Part shown: one piece after another, positions 35,855 through 45,246 of the stretch | How positions within the stretch are numbered: the stretch's first letter is position 1 | How the letters are laid out: each line of letters opens with the position of its first letter | Assembly: GCA_027532905.1 (NCBI GenBank) | Contig: JAPZUA010000001.1 | Span: 521,565-585,564, forward strand | Reading direction: 5' to 3' | Origin: Magnetospirillum sp. | Lineage (GTDB): Bacteria; Pseudomonadota; Alphaproteobacteria; CACIAM-22H2 | DNA length: 64,000 bases | Notes under the pieces: generated by a model | The model's database searches: none | What the model saw: the letters and a program-made list of their open reading frames with translations, nothing else | Told to the model about the DNA's origin: nothing | Translations under genes and position numbers: made by a program

Positions 35855-36235
35855 ATGGTCGCCGCCCCCAATCTTGTCTTGCTGCCGCCGCCCAGCGCTC
35901 GCCAAAGCGACGGGCCGCGCATCGATGATTCCGCCCAACGCCGCAAAACTGCGCCCAACAACGACAATAATGCGGGCTTCACCGACAATTTTGCGGCGTC
36001 TGCTGCCGGCGCCGAGAGTTTTGCGTCGCGCCAACGGTCGCGGGCACGGAGTTTCGCCGATGAGCTGGTCGGCGAAAGCGGTCGCGCTTCGGGTGCTTTG
36101 ACCTTCGCGACCCAGCGCATCGCCCAGGAACGGCTGCGCAGCGGCGCTTACGTCGAAAACTGGCGCCAAGCGACGGCCGCCTACGCCCAGACCGCACGCA
36201 ACGCCGAACAAAATCTTGGCGGCGTGCGCGCCTAG
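35855..36235 (+). CDS. Small hypothetical protein
   Basis: A 126-aa protein I do not recognise by name. It has a low-complexity N-terminal half (Asn-, Ala- and Arg-rich) and a more conserved-looking C-terminal half with GALTFATQRIAQERL and YVENWRQATAAYAQT. Small proteins with an IAQE-type helix occur in Rhodospirillales and are uncharacterised. No signal peptide or membrane helix is present. The ATG at 35855 follows the AT-rich region with only a weak ribosome site. An opposing frame covers the same bases but has no convincing start. Confidence 0.55.
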   Translation: MVAAPNLVLLPPPSARQSDGPRIDDSAQRRKTAPNNDNNAGFTDNFAASAAGAESFASRQRSRARSFADELVGESGRASGALTFATQRIAQERLRSGAYVENWRQATAAYAQTARNAEQNLGGVRA

Positions 36236-36290
36236 AAATCCGCGCTTCAAACTGCTATCGACACGTCCTGTTCGACGAAAGGACAAGACG

Positions 36291-37811
36291 ATGGCGTTTG
36301 CGACGATGTGGGAGTTGCTGCAGAACGGGGCCGACGGCAGCCCGGCTTTGGGTGCGCCCGAAACGACAGCGCTGACCTTCAAGGATCTGCGCGCCCTTGC
36401 CGCCGATACGGTGGCCACCCTCAATCGCATGGGTATCGGCCGCAACGACCGCGTTGCGATCGTGTTGCCCAACGGACCGGAGATGGCGGCGGCCTTCTTG
36501 TGCGTCGCTGCAGGTGCGACGACAGCGCCCTTGAACCCCGCCTATCGCCAGGAAGAGTTCGAGTTCTACATCGCCGACCTCAAATCCAAGGCCGTGATCG
36601 TGCAGACGGGCGACGACACCCCCGCGCGTGCCGCAGCCGCCAAGCTCGGCGTGCCGCTGATCGAGCTTGCACCGCAGCGCGATCGCGGGGCCGGTGCATA
36701 CACGCTTTCGTCGAGCCTTGCCGGCACGGCCGCCACGCCGGGCTTTGCGGCCGCCGACGATGTCGCCCTCATTCTGCATACCTCGGGCACCACCTCGCGG
36801 CCGAAGATCGTGCCGCTGTCGCAGTCGAACATCTGCGCTTCGGCGCGGCATATCGGCGCCACGCTCGACCTCAAGGGCCACGATCGCTGCCTCAACATCA
36901 TGCCGCTGTTCCACATCCACGGACTTATTGCGGCCGTGCTGTCGTCTTTGGCGGCCGGCGGCCAGACCGTGTGCACGCCGGGCTTCAACGCGCTCAAATT
37001 CTTTGCCTGGCTCGATGAGGTCGCCCCCAGCTGGTACACGGCAGTACCCACCATGCACCAGGCGATCCTCACGCGCGCCGAGCGCAACAAGGAAAGCCTT
37101 GCCAAAGCCAAGCTCCGCTTCATCCGTTCGTCGTCGGCCTCGCTGCCGCCGCAGGTGATGCAAGCGCTCGAAGAGACTTTCGGCTGCCCCGTCGTCGAAA
37201 GCTACGGGATGACCGAAGCCGCCCACCAGATGGCCTCGAACCCGCTGCCGCCGCGCGCGCGCTTTGCGGGCTCGGTCGGCATTGCGGCGGGCCCGGAAGT
37301 GCGCGTGATGGACGAAGAGGGCAATCTCCTCGGCCCCAACACGCTCGGCGAAATCGTGATTCGCGGCCCCAACGTAACCAAGGGCTACGAAGCCAACCCC
37401 GACGCGAACCTGAAGGGTTTCGCCAACGGCTGGTTCCGCACCGGCGACCAGGGCACGCTCGACGACCAGGGCTATCTGCGCATCACGGGGCGCCTCAAAG
37501 AACTCATCAATCGCGGCGGCGAAAAAGTGAGCCCGCTCGAAGTCGACGAGGTGGTGATGGACCATCCGGCCGTGCAGCAGGTCGTAACCTTCGCGATCCC
37601 GCACGACAAGCTCGGCGAAGAAGTGGGGGCCGCCATCGTGCTGCGCGAAGGCGAGACCGCGACCGAACGCGACATCCGCGACTTCGCCGCCAAGCGCCTC
37701 GCCGACTTCAAAGTGCCGCGCAAGGTCGTGTTCCTCGCCGAAATCCCGAAGGGGGCCACCGGCAAACTGCAACGCATCGGCTTGGCCGAGAAGCTGGGGT
37801 TGGGCAAATGA
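36291..37811 (+). CDS. AMP-forming acyl-CoA ligase, resembling oxalate-CoA ligase
   Basis: A 506-aa ANL-superfamily ligase making an acyl-CoA through an acyl-adenylate. The P-loop is HTSGTTSRPKIVPL; YGMTEA is motif A5; WFRTGDQG, GRLKELINRGGEKVSP and the C-terminal catalytic lysine in GATGKLQR complete the set. The SGTTSRPK variant is characteristic of the AAE3/Pcs60 oxalate-CoA ligase group, but substrate is inferred only. An AAGGAC site precedes the ATG at 36291. Its TGA overlaps the reductase ATG (ATGA). Confidence 0.9.
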   Translation: MAFATMWELLQNGADGSPALGAPETTALTFKDLRALAADTVATLNRMGIGRNDRVAIVLPNGPEMAAAFLCVAAGATTAPLNPAYRQEEFEFYIADLKSKAVIVQTGDDTPARAAAAKLGVPLIELAPQRDRGAGAYTLSSSLAGTAATPGFAAADDVALILHTSGTTSRPKIVPLSQSNICASARHIGATLDLKGHDRCLNIMPLFHIHGLIAAVLSSLAAGGQTVCTPGFNALKFFAWLDEVAPSWYTAVPTMHQAILTRAERNKESLAKAKLRFIRSSSASLPPQVMQALEETFGCPVVESYGMTEAAHQMASNPLPPRARFAGSVGIAAGPEVRVMDEEGNLLGPNTLGEIVIRGPNVTKGYEANPDANLKGFANGWFRTGDQGTLDDQGYLRITGRLKELINRGGEKVSPLEVDEVVMDHPAVQQVVTFAIPHDKLGEEVGAAIVLREGETATERDIRDFAAKRLADFKVPRKVVFLAEIPKGATGKLQRIGLAEKLGLGK

Positions 37812-38788
37812 GCCGCGTTCTGATCTTCGGCGCCGGCGCCATCGGCGGCTATATGGGCGTGATGATGGCCAAAGCCGGCGCGCGCGTAACGTTCTTCGCG
37901 CGTGGTGCTCACCTTGCGGCCATGAAGGAAAACGGCATCAAGCTGATTTCCGAGGGCACTGAAACCGTGATCAGCGACGCGGTCTTCACCGACGATCCGG
38001 TCGAAGCAGGCCCGCAGGATTTTGTCGTGGTCGCCCTCAAGGCGCACGGGCTCATCGCGGCTGCCCCGCAGATCGCCAAGCTTTTGGCGCCCGAGACCGC
38101 CATCGTCACGGCGATGAACGGCGTGCCCTACTGGTATTTCTACAAACACGGCGGCCCGCACGACGGGGCGCGCCTCAAATCGGTCGACCCGGACGGCAAG
38201 CTTTGGGACACGCTTGCGCCCGAGCGCGCCATCGGCTGCATCGTCTATCCGGCCGCCAACATCCTCGCCCCCGGCGTCATCGAGCACACCTATTCCAACC
38301 GCTTTACGCTGGGCGAACCCGACGGCACAAAATCCGCGCGAGCGACCAAGCTCAGCGAGATCATGATCGCAGGCGGCCTAAAAGCGCCCGTGCGCCCAAA
38401 GATCCGCGACGACATGTGGGTGAAGCTGTGGGGCAACCTCACTTTCAATCCCGTGTCCGCACTGACGGGTGCCACACTCGACGTGATCACGGGCGATCCC
38501 GAGACACGCAGTGTGGCGCGCGCGATGATGCTGGAAGCGCAGGCCGTCGGCGAAGCGCTCGGCATTCGCTTCGGTATCGACGTCGAAAAGCGCATCGACG
38601 GGGCAAGTGAAGTAGGGGCGCACAAAACCTCGATGCTGCAGGATCTCGAAGCCAAGAAGCCCATGGAAATCGATGCGCTTCTGGGGGCCGTCGTCGAGAT
38701 GGGCGATCTTACGGGCCACGCCATGCCGATCTGCCGCGCTGTGCTGGGCCTTGTGCGCCAGCGCGCGCGCGTGGCCGGCGTCTACTAG
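37808..38788 (+). CDS. Ketopantoate reductase-family protein (2-dehydropantoate 2-reductase)
   Basis: A 326-aa NADPH-dependent reductase of the ApbA/PanE family. The Rossmann motif GAGAIGGYMG is at residues 8-17, the catalytic lysine region DDMWVKLWGNLTFNP near 197-211, and the C-terminal helical domain contains HKTSMLQDLEAKKP. PanE makes pantoate for coenzyme A. The family also includes paralogues with other 2-keto substrates, and coupling to an acyl-CoA ligase leaves either possible. The ATG overlaps the ligase stop. Confidence 0.88.
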   Translation: MSRVLIFGAGAIGGYMGVMMAKAGARVTFFARGAHLAAMKENGIKLISEGTETVISDAVFTDDPVEAGPQDFVVVALKAHGLIAAAPQIAKLLAPETAIVTAMNGVPYWYFYKHGGPHDGARLKSVDPDGKLWDTLAPERAIGCIVYPAANILAPGVIEHTYSNRFTLGEPDGTKSARATKLSEIMIAGGLKAPVRPKIRDDMWVKLWGNLTFNPVSALTGATLDVITGDPETRSVARAMMLEAQAVGEALGIRFGIDVEKRIDGASEVGAHKTSMLQDLEAKKPMEIDALLGAVVEMGDLTGHAMPICRAVLGLVRQRARVAGVY

Positions 38789-38798
38789 ACCCCGCATC

Positions 38799-38999
38799 AT
38801 GGCCGTCGAATCGCCGTGCGTGAATGTCTGCAAGCTCGATGCACACCGCGTGTGCATCGGCTGCGGGCGCAACGTGGCCGAAATCCGCGAGTGGAAAGCG
38901 TCGAGCGACGGTGCCAAGCGCCGTATTGTCGAGCGCATTCGGCGCCAGGGTTATCCGCGTCCCGACGCCGTACTGGCGATAACGGAATCGCAATCCTAG
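38799..38999 (+). CDS. DUF1289 small cysteine-motif protein
   Basis: A 66-aa protein matching DUF1289 across most of its length. The four cysteines C7, C11, C19 and C22 (SPCVNVC then CIGCGRN) are followed by the typical EIREW. Probably binds a metal; function unknown. The ATG at 38799 lies 10 nt after the reductase stop, so it is the third gene of the ligase-reductase unit. Confidence 0.88.
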   Translation: MAVESPCVNVCKLDAHRVCIGCGRNVAEIREWKASSDGAKRRIVERIRRQGYPRPDAVLAITESQS

Positions 39000-39070
39000 C
39001 GTCATAAGTTTGCCGCGCTTGAGCGCTACGCCTCGAGGTCTCGACAACAATCGAACCCGGAGTGATTCGC

Positions 39071-40426
39071 ATGCGCAAGATCCTTGCCACCGCTTCCGTC
39101 CTCGCGCTGATTTCTGGCGCTGCCCTTGCCGACCAGAAATTTCCGGCGACCCTCGCAGGCCACGCCTTGCTGCCTGCCAACACGATGGTGCCGGCCCCCG
39201 CCGACGCGCCGGACATGCTGAAGACGTCCGGCAAATTCGCCGGCCCCGGCAATCTGCGCAATGAGCGCCTCGCGAGCGTGCCCGGCACGACGGGAACGCC
39301 CGCCGCAAGCCGCCCGACGGGCCTCTCCTTTCCGTTCCAGGGCCAGCCTGTGCAGGGCTTCTCCGGCATCAAGCGCATCGGCGACGGCAGCTACTGGACG
39401 CTCACCGACAACGGCTTCGGCAGCAAAGTGAACTCGCCGGACGCGATGCTGATGTTCCATCGCATCCGTCCCAACTTTCAGACCGGTGCGGTCGAGCGCC
39501 TCGAAACGATTTTCCTGCACGACCCCGACAAGTTGCTTCCCTTCCCGATTGCGACCGAGTCGACCGCAAAGCGCTATTTGACCGGAGCCGATCTCGATCT
39601 CGAATCGATCCAGCCGATCGGCGACTCGTTCTATTTCGCCGAAGAGTTTGGGCCGCACCTCGTGCGCACCGACCGTCAGGGCAAGGTTACCGGCTTCTGG
39701 CCGACCGAACTCGACGGCAAGCCCGTGCGCTCGCCCGACAATGCCTGGAACCGCACGCCGGGCCTGCCGGGCGGGGCGTACGAGTTCAACCTGCCGCGCT
39801 CGAAGGGCTACGAAGGCATGGCCGCTTCGCCGGACGGCAAGTTCCTCTACGCGATGCTCGAAGGGCCGGTCTATGCGGACGGCAAACCCGAAATGGTCGA
39901 CGGGCGCGAGTTCCTGCGCGTGATCGAGTTCGACGTCGCCGCGTCCAAATGGACCGGCCGCAGCTTCCGCTACGTGCTCGAAGCCAACGGCTTGGCCATC
40001 GGCGACTTCAACATGATCGACGCCAACCGCGCGCTTGTGATCGAACGCGACAACGGCGAAGGCGATCCGGCGCGCGCGTGCCCGCAGGGGCAAAATGCGC
40101 CCACCTGCTTCGCCACGCCTGCACGCCTCAAGCGCGTCTATGTCGTGAGCTTTGAAGGTGTGGCGTCGGGTGCCTCGTTGCGCAAGCTCGGCCATATCGA
40201 TCTCATGGATATCGCCGATCCGCGCAATCTCGCGCGTCAGGGCGGGGCGAACGGCAAGTTCACCTTCCCGTTCTTCACGATCGAAAACGTGGATGTGGTC
40301 GATGCCGAGCACATCGTCGTCGGCAACGACAACAACCTGCCCTTCTCGGCCGGCCGTTCGCTCGACAAGGCCGACGACAACGAAGTGATCCTGCTGCGCG
40401 TACCCGAACTGCTGAGCGCGCGCTAA
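39071..40426 (+). CDS. Exported esterase-like/phytase-like beta-propeller protein (PF13449 type)
   Basis: A 451-aa secreted protein with a clear signal peptide (MRKILATASVLALISGAALA, cleavage after residue 20). The family segments are FSGIKRIGDGSYWTLTDNGFG, SIQPIGDSFYFAEEFGPHLV and KGYEGMAASPDGKFLYAMLEG. The esterase-like activity of phytase family is expected to hydrolyse phosphate or carboxylic esters in the periplasm; substrate unknown. The ATG at 39071 is preferred over a GTG 9 nt upstream because it begins the signal peptide. It converges on the aryl-CoA hydroxylase gene, 10 nt apart. Confidence 0.88.
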   Translation: MRKILATASVLALISGAALADQKFPATLAGHALLPANTMVPAPADAPDMLKTSGKFAGPGNLRNERLASVPGTTGTPAASRPTGLSFPFQGQPVQGFSGIKRIGDGSYWTLTDNGFGSKVNSPDAMLMFHRIRPNFQTGAVERLETIFLHDPDKLLPFPIATESTAKRYLTGADLDLESIQPIGDSFYFAEEFGPHLVRTDRQGKVTGFWPTELDGKPVRSPDNAWNRTPGLPGGAYEFNLPRSKGYEGMAASPDGKFLYAMLEGPVYADGKPEMVDGREFLRVIEFDVAASKWTGRSFRYVLEANGLAIGDFNMIDANRALVIERDNGEGDPARACPQGQNAPTCFATPARLKRVYVVSFEGVASGASLRKLGHIDLMDIADPRNLARQGGANGKFTFPFFTIENVDVVDAEHIVVGNDNNLPFSAGRSLDKADDNEVILLRVPELLSAR

Positions 40427-40436
40427 GCCCCTGCCC

Positions 40437-42671
40437 CTAACGGCTCTCGCGCGGCGTGAAGCTGCGCGCAGAGCCGTACTGGGGCGGCCACGGCATTTTA
40501 TAGCCCTGCTCGTAGGCGGCGTGGCGCGTCCAGTAGGGATCGTAGAGATGGGCGCGCGCGAGCACGCACAGATCGGCCCGCCCCGCCGCAAGGATCGTGT
40601 TGCAGTCCGCCCACGAGGAGATGTTGCCGACCGTCATGGTCGGCACATCGGCCTCGAAGCGCACGCGGTCCGAGAATGGAGTCTGGAACAGGCGCCCATA
40701 GACGGGCTTGTCGTCGGCAACCGTCTGGCCCGCCGACACGTCGATGATGTCGGCTCCGTGCGCCTTCAGGCGCTTGGCGATTTCGACGGCGTCTTCGGGC
40801 GTATTGCCGCCCTCTTTCCAATCGACCGCCGAGATGCGCACCGATATCGGCCGCTCGGTTGGCCAAACGCTGCGCACCGCATCGAACACTTCGAGCGGGA
40901 AGCGTAGGCGGCCGTCGACATCGCCGCCATATTCGTCGGTACGAACATTCGTGAGCGGCGACAAGAAACTCGCCAGCAGATAACCGTGCGCCATGTGCAC
41001 TTCGACGAGGTCGAAACCCGCTTCGAGCGCGTAGCGTGTGGCTTGGACGAAGTCGGCCTTGACCGCATCCATGTCGGCGCGGTCCATCGCCTTGGGCGTC
41101 TGGCTGTCTTTTTTGTACGGCAGAGCGGAAGCCGACAGGAGCGGCCAATTGCCGTCCGGCAAAGGCTGGTCGATGCCCTCCCAGGCCTTGCGCGTCGAGC
41201 CCTTGCGGCCCGCATGTGCGAGCTGCACGCCGATCTTGGCCGGCGAGTTTGCGTGCACAAAATCGACCGTGCGCTTCCACGCCGCGACATGTTCGGGCGC
41301 ATAGAGCCCCGCACAACCCGGCGTGATGCGGCCATCGGCACTCACATCCGTCATCTCGGTCATCACGAGCCCCGCTCCGCCCAAAGCGCGGCTGCCGAGA
41401 TGTACAAGATGCCAGTCGCCCACGAGCCCGTCGTCGGCCGAATACTGGCACATGGGCGACACGACGATGCGGTTGGGCAGCGTGAGACTGCGCAGTTTCA
41501 ACGGCACGAACATCGGCGGCGTTTCGGCGGCTGCGCCATGACGGACCGCGAACGCCGCGTCGACTTTAGCGACAAGGCTCGCGTCGCGCAGTTTGAGATT
41601 GGCATGCGTGATGCGCATCGAGCGCGTGAGCATCGACATCGCAAAATCGAGCGGTGCGAGCTTGCCTGCGTACCGCTCGGTCTCTTCGAACCATTCGAGG
41701 CTCACTTGCGCTGCGCGCTGGATCGCTTCGGTCTGCGGCTTGCGCTCGGCCTCGTAGGCGGCAAGTGCTTGCGGCACGCTTTTGTGGCGCTTGACCGCAT
41801 CGGCAAGCGCGATCGCGTCTTCCATCGCAAGCTTGGTGCCCGAGCCGATCGAGAAATGCGCGGTGTGCACGGCGTCGCCCATCAGCACGACATTGTCGAA
41901 CGACCATTTGGCGCAGCGCACGGTCGGGAAGGTGCGCCAGATCGAGCGGTTGGCGACGAGGCGATGGCCGTCGAGCTCTTCGGCGAACAGGTTTTCGCAG
42001 AAGGCCAAAGTTTCGGCTTCCGAGGCGACGTCGAGTCCCGCCTTCTTCCAGGTCTCTTCTGTGCACTCGACGATGAAGGTCGAGTTCGTTGCGTCGTATT
42101 GGTAGGCATGCACGCGGAATAGGCCCGTCGCATGCGGCTTGAAATGGAACGTGAAGGCCGGATGCGGGCGCGTGGTGCCGAGCCACACGAATTTGTTGCG
42201 CCGCCAATCGAGCGTGGGCTGCAAGCGGTCGGCGTATTTCGCGCGAATGCCGGAATTGACGCCGTCGGCGGCCAGGATCAGATCGGCGTCCGGAAAGTCG
42301 CTCGGGTCTTTGGCTTCCGTTTCGAACGCGATGCGCACGCCGAGGCTCGCCGCACGGCGCTGCAGGATCTCGAGCAGCTTCTTGCGCGCCATCCCTGAGA
42401 AACCATGCCCGGCCGAGGTCACGACAGCGCCGCCGTAATGGATGTCGATGTCCGTCCAGTGCGAAAACGCGCGCGTGATCTCGGCGTAGCTCTCCGGATC
42501 GGCGGCGGCGAAATTGCCGAGCGTTTCGTCCGAGAACACGACGCCGAAGCCGAACGTGTCGTCCGGCCGGTTGCGCTCGACGACGAGAATGTCGTGCGAC
42601 GGATCGGCCTTTTTGGCCAGGATGGCGAAATAGAGCCCCGCCGGTCCGCCGCCGATGCTGACGATTTTCAT
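40437..42671 (-). CDS. Bifunctional aryl-CoA hydroxylase / Old Yellow Enzyme-type reductase
   Basis: A 744-aa fusion. Residues 1-370 form an FAD monooxygenase with [10 protein letters not shown] (8-17) and the [18 protein letters not shown] second FAD motif. Residues about 377-744 are an FMN Old Yellow Enzyme domain ([36 protein letters not shown]). This layout is known in salicylyl-CoA 5-hydroxylases and in the 2-aminobenzoyl-CoA monooxygenase/reductase of Azoarcus, which hydroxylate then reduce the CoA-bound ring. No dedicated aryl-CoA ligase or ring-opening genes adjoin it; the nearest ligase is at 36.3-37.8 kb on the other strand. It lies 46 nt downstream of the TauE gene. Confidence 0.9.
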   Translation of the reverse strand: MKIVSIGGGPAGLYFAILAKKADPSHDILVVERNRPDDTFGFGVVFSDETLGNFAAADPESYAEITRAFSHWTDIDIHYGGAVVTSAGHGFSGMARKKLLEILQRRAASLGVRIAFETEAKDPSDFPDADLILAADGVNSGIRAKYADRLQPTLDWRRNKFVWLGTTRPHPAFTFHFKPHATGLFRVHAYQYDATNSTFIVECTEETWKKAGLDVASEAETLAFCENLFAEELDGHRLVANRSIWRTFPTVRCAKWSFDNVVLMGDAVHTAHFSIGSGTKLAMEDAIALADAVKRHKSVPQALAAYEAERKPQTEAIQRAAQVSLEWFEETERYAGKLAPLDFAMSMLTRSMRITHANLKLRDASLVAKVDAAFAVRHGAAAETPPMFVPLKLRSLTLPNRIVVSPMCQYSADDGLVGDWHLVHLGSRALGGAGLVMTEMTDVSADGRITPGCAGLYAPEHVAAWKRTVDFVHANSPAKIGVQLAHAGRKGSTRKAWEGIDQPLPDGNWPLLSASALPYKKDSQTPKAMDRADMDAVKADFVQATRYALEAGFDLVEVHMAHGYLLASFLSPLTNVRTDEYGGDVDGRLRFPLEVFDAVRSVWPTERPISVRISAVDWKEGGNTPEDAVEIAKRLKAHGADIIDVSAGQTVADDKPVYGRLFQTPFSDRVRFEADVPTMTVGNISSWADCNTILAAGRADLCVLARAHLYDPYWTRHAAYEQGYKMPWPPQYGSARSFTPRESR

Positions 42672-42717
42672 GGCCTGTAACTCCGGGTCGCTGCGCCTCT
42701 AAGGAATTACTTTAGAC

Positions 42718-43509
42718 CTAAAATATCTCCAGCGGAAGCCCCCCGCGCTGCTGCAGCGCCGCAATGCCGTCCCACAGCAGCTTGGCACCCGTCAGCAGCA
42801 GGAAGACGTTGCACCAGAAGAAAAACGGCTTTTCAGGCACGCGCGCATGCAGCCAGATGCCGAGCGCCATGCCGAGCGGCGCAAGCGGCAGAAGGACAAG
42901 GCTCGTGGCCAGGTTCTCGAACGAAAACAGGCCGAGAAAGATGAACGGCCCGAGCTTCATGGCGTTGATCGCCGCGAAGAACACGACCGTGGTCGCCACG
43001 AAGGCGGTTTTGTCGAGCCGCAGCGGCAGCAGATAGACCTGCAAAGGCGGCCCGCCGGCGTTGGCGACGAAGCTCGTCACACCCGAAACGGCCGACCAGA
43101 AGATGCCCTTGGGCCAGCTCGGCCCTTGCGCCGGGGCGGCCCGCCCGATCGCCGCCACGATCCAATCGTTGGCGGTGAAGATTACGGCGACAGCGCCGAC
43201 GATCACGCGCACCCAGGCCTCGTCGAGATGCTCGAAGGCGAGATAGCCGAAGGCCGTGCCGAGCACGGCGCCCAGCATCAGGATCTTCATGTGCCCGCGC
43301 GCATATTGGGTGCGGTACTTCCACATGCCGATCGCGTCCATGACCATCAGCAACGGCAGCATTATCGCGGCCGCCTGGGGCACGGGGATTGCGAGCGCCA
43401 TCAAAGGCACGCCCATCGAGCCCATGCCCGACCCGAAACCGCCTTTGGAGATGCCGACGACCAGGAACGCCGGAATGGCCAGCGCGTAGAAGAACCAGTC
43501 GGTCAGCAC
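42718..43509 (-). CDS. TauE/SafE-family membrane transporter
   Basis: A 263-aa inner-membrane protein with about eight helices. The first TauE/SafE repeat is marked by VVGISKGGFGSGMGSMGVPLMAL (shortened: GISKGGFGSG), the second by TSFVANAGGPPLQVYLLPL. Family members export sulfite, sulfoacetate or related organosulfonates, or take up other anions; the substrate is unknown here. It starts at a GTG 4 nt after the Anbu gene stop, so it is probably co-translated with the Anbu cluster. Confidence 0.9.
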   Translation of the reverse strand: MLTDWFFYALAIPAFLVVGISKGGFGSGMGSMGVPLMALAIPVPQAAAIMLPLLMVMDAIGMWKYRTQYARGHMKILMLGAVLGTAFGYLAFEHLDEAWVRVIVGAVAVIFTANDWIVAAIGRAAPAQGPSWPKGIFWSAVSGVTSFVANAGGPPLQVYLLPLRLDKTAFVATTVVFFAAINAMKLGPFIFLGLFSFENLATSLVLLPLAPLGMALGIWLHARVPEKPFFFWCNVFLLLTGAKLLWDGIAALQQRGGLPLEIF

Positions 43510-43513
43510 GAAA

Positions 43514-44245
43514 TCAGACTTTCCAGTCGGGATCTGGCACGGTCTGGAAGACCGAGCGCAAACCCTCGGACCAGCGGCGGCGAATGTCGGAGAGATAGAC
43601 GTCCTTTTCGTCGAGCCGGCGGCGCACGGCCAAGCGGCATTCGTCGCGCCGCACGATCGCGATGTCGACCGGCAAGCCGACCGACACGTTTGAGCGCAGC
43701 GTGGAATCCATCGAGATCAGCGCGCATTTGGCCGCTTCGTTGAGCGTGGTCTTGCCCATCACGACGCGGTCGAGGATGGGCTTGCCGTATTTGGTTTCGC
43801 CGATCTGGAAATAGGGCGTTTCGGCCGAGGCTTCGATGAAATTGCCGGCCGAGTAGATCTGGAACAGGCGCAGGCGGCGGCCCTTGAGCTGGCCGCCGAG
43901 GATGAGCGAGATCGAAAACTCGCTGCCCTGCTCCTTGAGGCGGTCGGCATCGAGATCGTAGATCTCGCGCACCGCCCGTCCCACGAGCCGTGCCGCCTCA
44001 AACATCGAGGGCACGTTGGCAAGCGTCTCGGTGCGGTCTTTGCCCATGCCTTCGGTCAGCAGATTGACGACCGACTGCGAGACCGCGAGATTGCCCGCCG
44101 TCAAAAGCACGAGGCAGCGCTCGCCTGGATTTTCCCAGACATGCATCTTGTTGAAGACCGCGACATGGTCCACGCCCGCATGCGTGCGCGAATCCGAACA
44201 CAGAACGAGCCCGTCTTCGAGCAGCAATCCGACACCGTAGGTCAT
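43514..44245 (-). CDS. Proteasome-type protease Anbu (ancestral beta-subunit homologue)
   Basis: A 243-aa Ntn-hydrolase. The protein starts Met-Thr-Tyr-Gly with no propeptide, so Thr2 becomes the N-terminal nucleophile after Met removal. Counted from that Thr, Asp17 (CSDSRTHAG) and a lysine at 32 (FNKMHVWE) match proteasome catalytic positions. Anbu proteins assemble into an open helical ring; the natural substrate is unknown. The usual partners alpha-E and ATP-grasp lie directly upstream, but the transglutaminase-like protease that often sits between alpha-E and Anbu is absent. Confidence 0.93.
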   Translation of the reverse strand: MTYGVGLLLEDGLVLCSDSRTHAGVDHVAVFNKMHVWENPGERCLVLLTAGNLAVSQSVVNLLTEGMGKDRTETLANVPSMFEAARLVGRAVREIYDLDADRLKEQGSEFSISLILGGQLKGRRLRLFQIYSAGNFIEASAETPYFQIGETKYGKPILDRVVMGKTTLNEAAKCALISMDSTLRSNVSVGLPVDIAIVRRDECRLAVRRRLDEKDVYLSDIRRRWSEGLRSVFQTVPDPDWKV

Positions 44246-44246
44246 T

Positions 44247-44282
44247 GGAGTTTCGCTCCCGCATCGGCGCGCTTTGCGCGCC
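44247..44282 (-). promoter_or_regulatory. Intercistronic hairpins before the Anbu gene
   Basis: The 51-nt spacer between the alpha-E stop and the Anbu ATG holds a perfect 7-bp GC hairpin (GGCGCGC, AAA, GCGCGCC; 44266-44282). A second short hairpin (GGAG, CGAAA, CTCC; 44247-44259) has a 5' arm that is the likely Shine-Dalgarno of Anbu. These could lower or regulate translation, or slow transcription. Confidence 0.45.
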
Positions 44283-44296
44283 TGGAAATTTGACGC

Positions 44297-45244
44297 CTAG
44301 AAATCCAGGCCGAAATCTTTGGCGATCGCCTTGCCAATTTCGGCGTTGTTCTCCACGACTTCCGTCAGGAACTCGTGCAGACCCTGCTTGTTGACATTGT
44401 CGATCGTCTCGAATCGCAGGCGATTATACATCTGGTCGGCCAGCCGCGCCGACACATAGTCGCGCCCGAACATTTCGCGCAGCTCGTCGAGCAGGCGCGT
44501 GAGCTCGCGGAAGCACGAGCGCAGCGAGCGCGGCATATCCTCGCGCAGCACCAGCAATTCGGCCACACGGCGCGGCACGATCGCGTCGCGATAGAGGCGC
44601 CGATAGGCCTGGAAGGCCGAGACCGAGCGCAGCAAGGCGCCCCATTGGTAGTAGTCGACCGCCCCACCCACGTCGCGGGTGGAGGGCAGCAGCACGTGGT
44701 ATTTGACGTCGAGCAGGCGGGCGGTCGCGTCCGCGCGCTCGAGGAAGGTGCCCACGCGCACGAAGCGGTAGGCGGCATCGCGCGTCATCGTGCCGTAGCC
44801 CACACCGCGAAAGAGATGGCTGCGCTCCTTGACCCAATCAAAAAACGCACGCAGACCCATCGCCTCGATCTTGGCGTAGTCGAGGGCGCGCATCTCGAGC
44901 CAGGTCGCGTTCAGCGCTTCCCACATCTCGGTCGTGATCTGCGTGCGCATCGCGCGCGCGTTTTCGCGCGCGCTCCACAAGGCCGAACGGATCGAGGAGG
45001 GATTGTCGGCCGCAAGCGCCAGAAACTCGATCACGTTGCGCGCGTCGATCTTCTTGCCCGTCTCCTTGAAAGGGGCTTCGCAGCCCGCCACCACGAGGGC
45101 CGGCTCCCATTGCGTTTGCTGCGAATAGGCGTCGGTCGCGGTCAGCGACATGCGGTAGGAGACGTCGAGCAGGCGCGCCGTGTTTTCGGCGCGCTCCATG
45201 TAGCGGGACATCCAGTAGAGCGAGTCGGCGGCGCGCGAAAGCAT
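44297..45244 (-). CDS. Alpha-E domain protein of the Anbu cluster
   Basis: A 315-aa all-helical alpha-E (DUF403) protein. The start MLSRAADSLYWMSRYMERAEN is the family's signature N-terminus; further helices contain FLERADATARLLDVKYH and MFGRDYVSARLADQ. Alpha-E proteins are nearly always encoded beside a circularly permuted ATP-grasp, and that pair is thought to modify or ligate peptides, but the reaction is unknown. The ATG at 45244 lies 2 nt after the ATP-grasp stop, with GGAGG inside the end of that gene. Confidence 0.92.
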   Translation of the reverse strand: MLSRAADSLYWMSRYMERAENTARLLDVSYRMSLTATDAYSQQTQWEPALVVAGCEAPFKETGKKIDARNVIEFLALAADNPSSIRSALWSARENARAMRTQITTEMWEALNATWLEMRALDYAKIEAMGLRAFFDWVKERSHLFRGVGYGTMTRDAAYRFVRVGTFLERADATARLLDVKYHVLLPSTRDVGGAVDYYQWGALLRSVSAFQAYRRLYRDAIVPRRVAELLVLREDMPRSLRSCFRELTRLLDELREMFGRDYVSARLADQMYNRLRFETIDNVNKQGLHEFLTEVVENNAEIGKAIAKDFGLDF

Positions 45245-45246
45245 GG

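Noticed and set aside
35750-36472. A 240-aa minus-strand frame over the small hypothetical gene
   Set aside because: It crosses the AT-rich intergenic region and the start of the acyl-CoA ligase, has no recognisable domain, and the plus-strand gene has a better start context.
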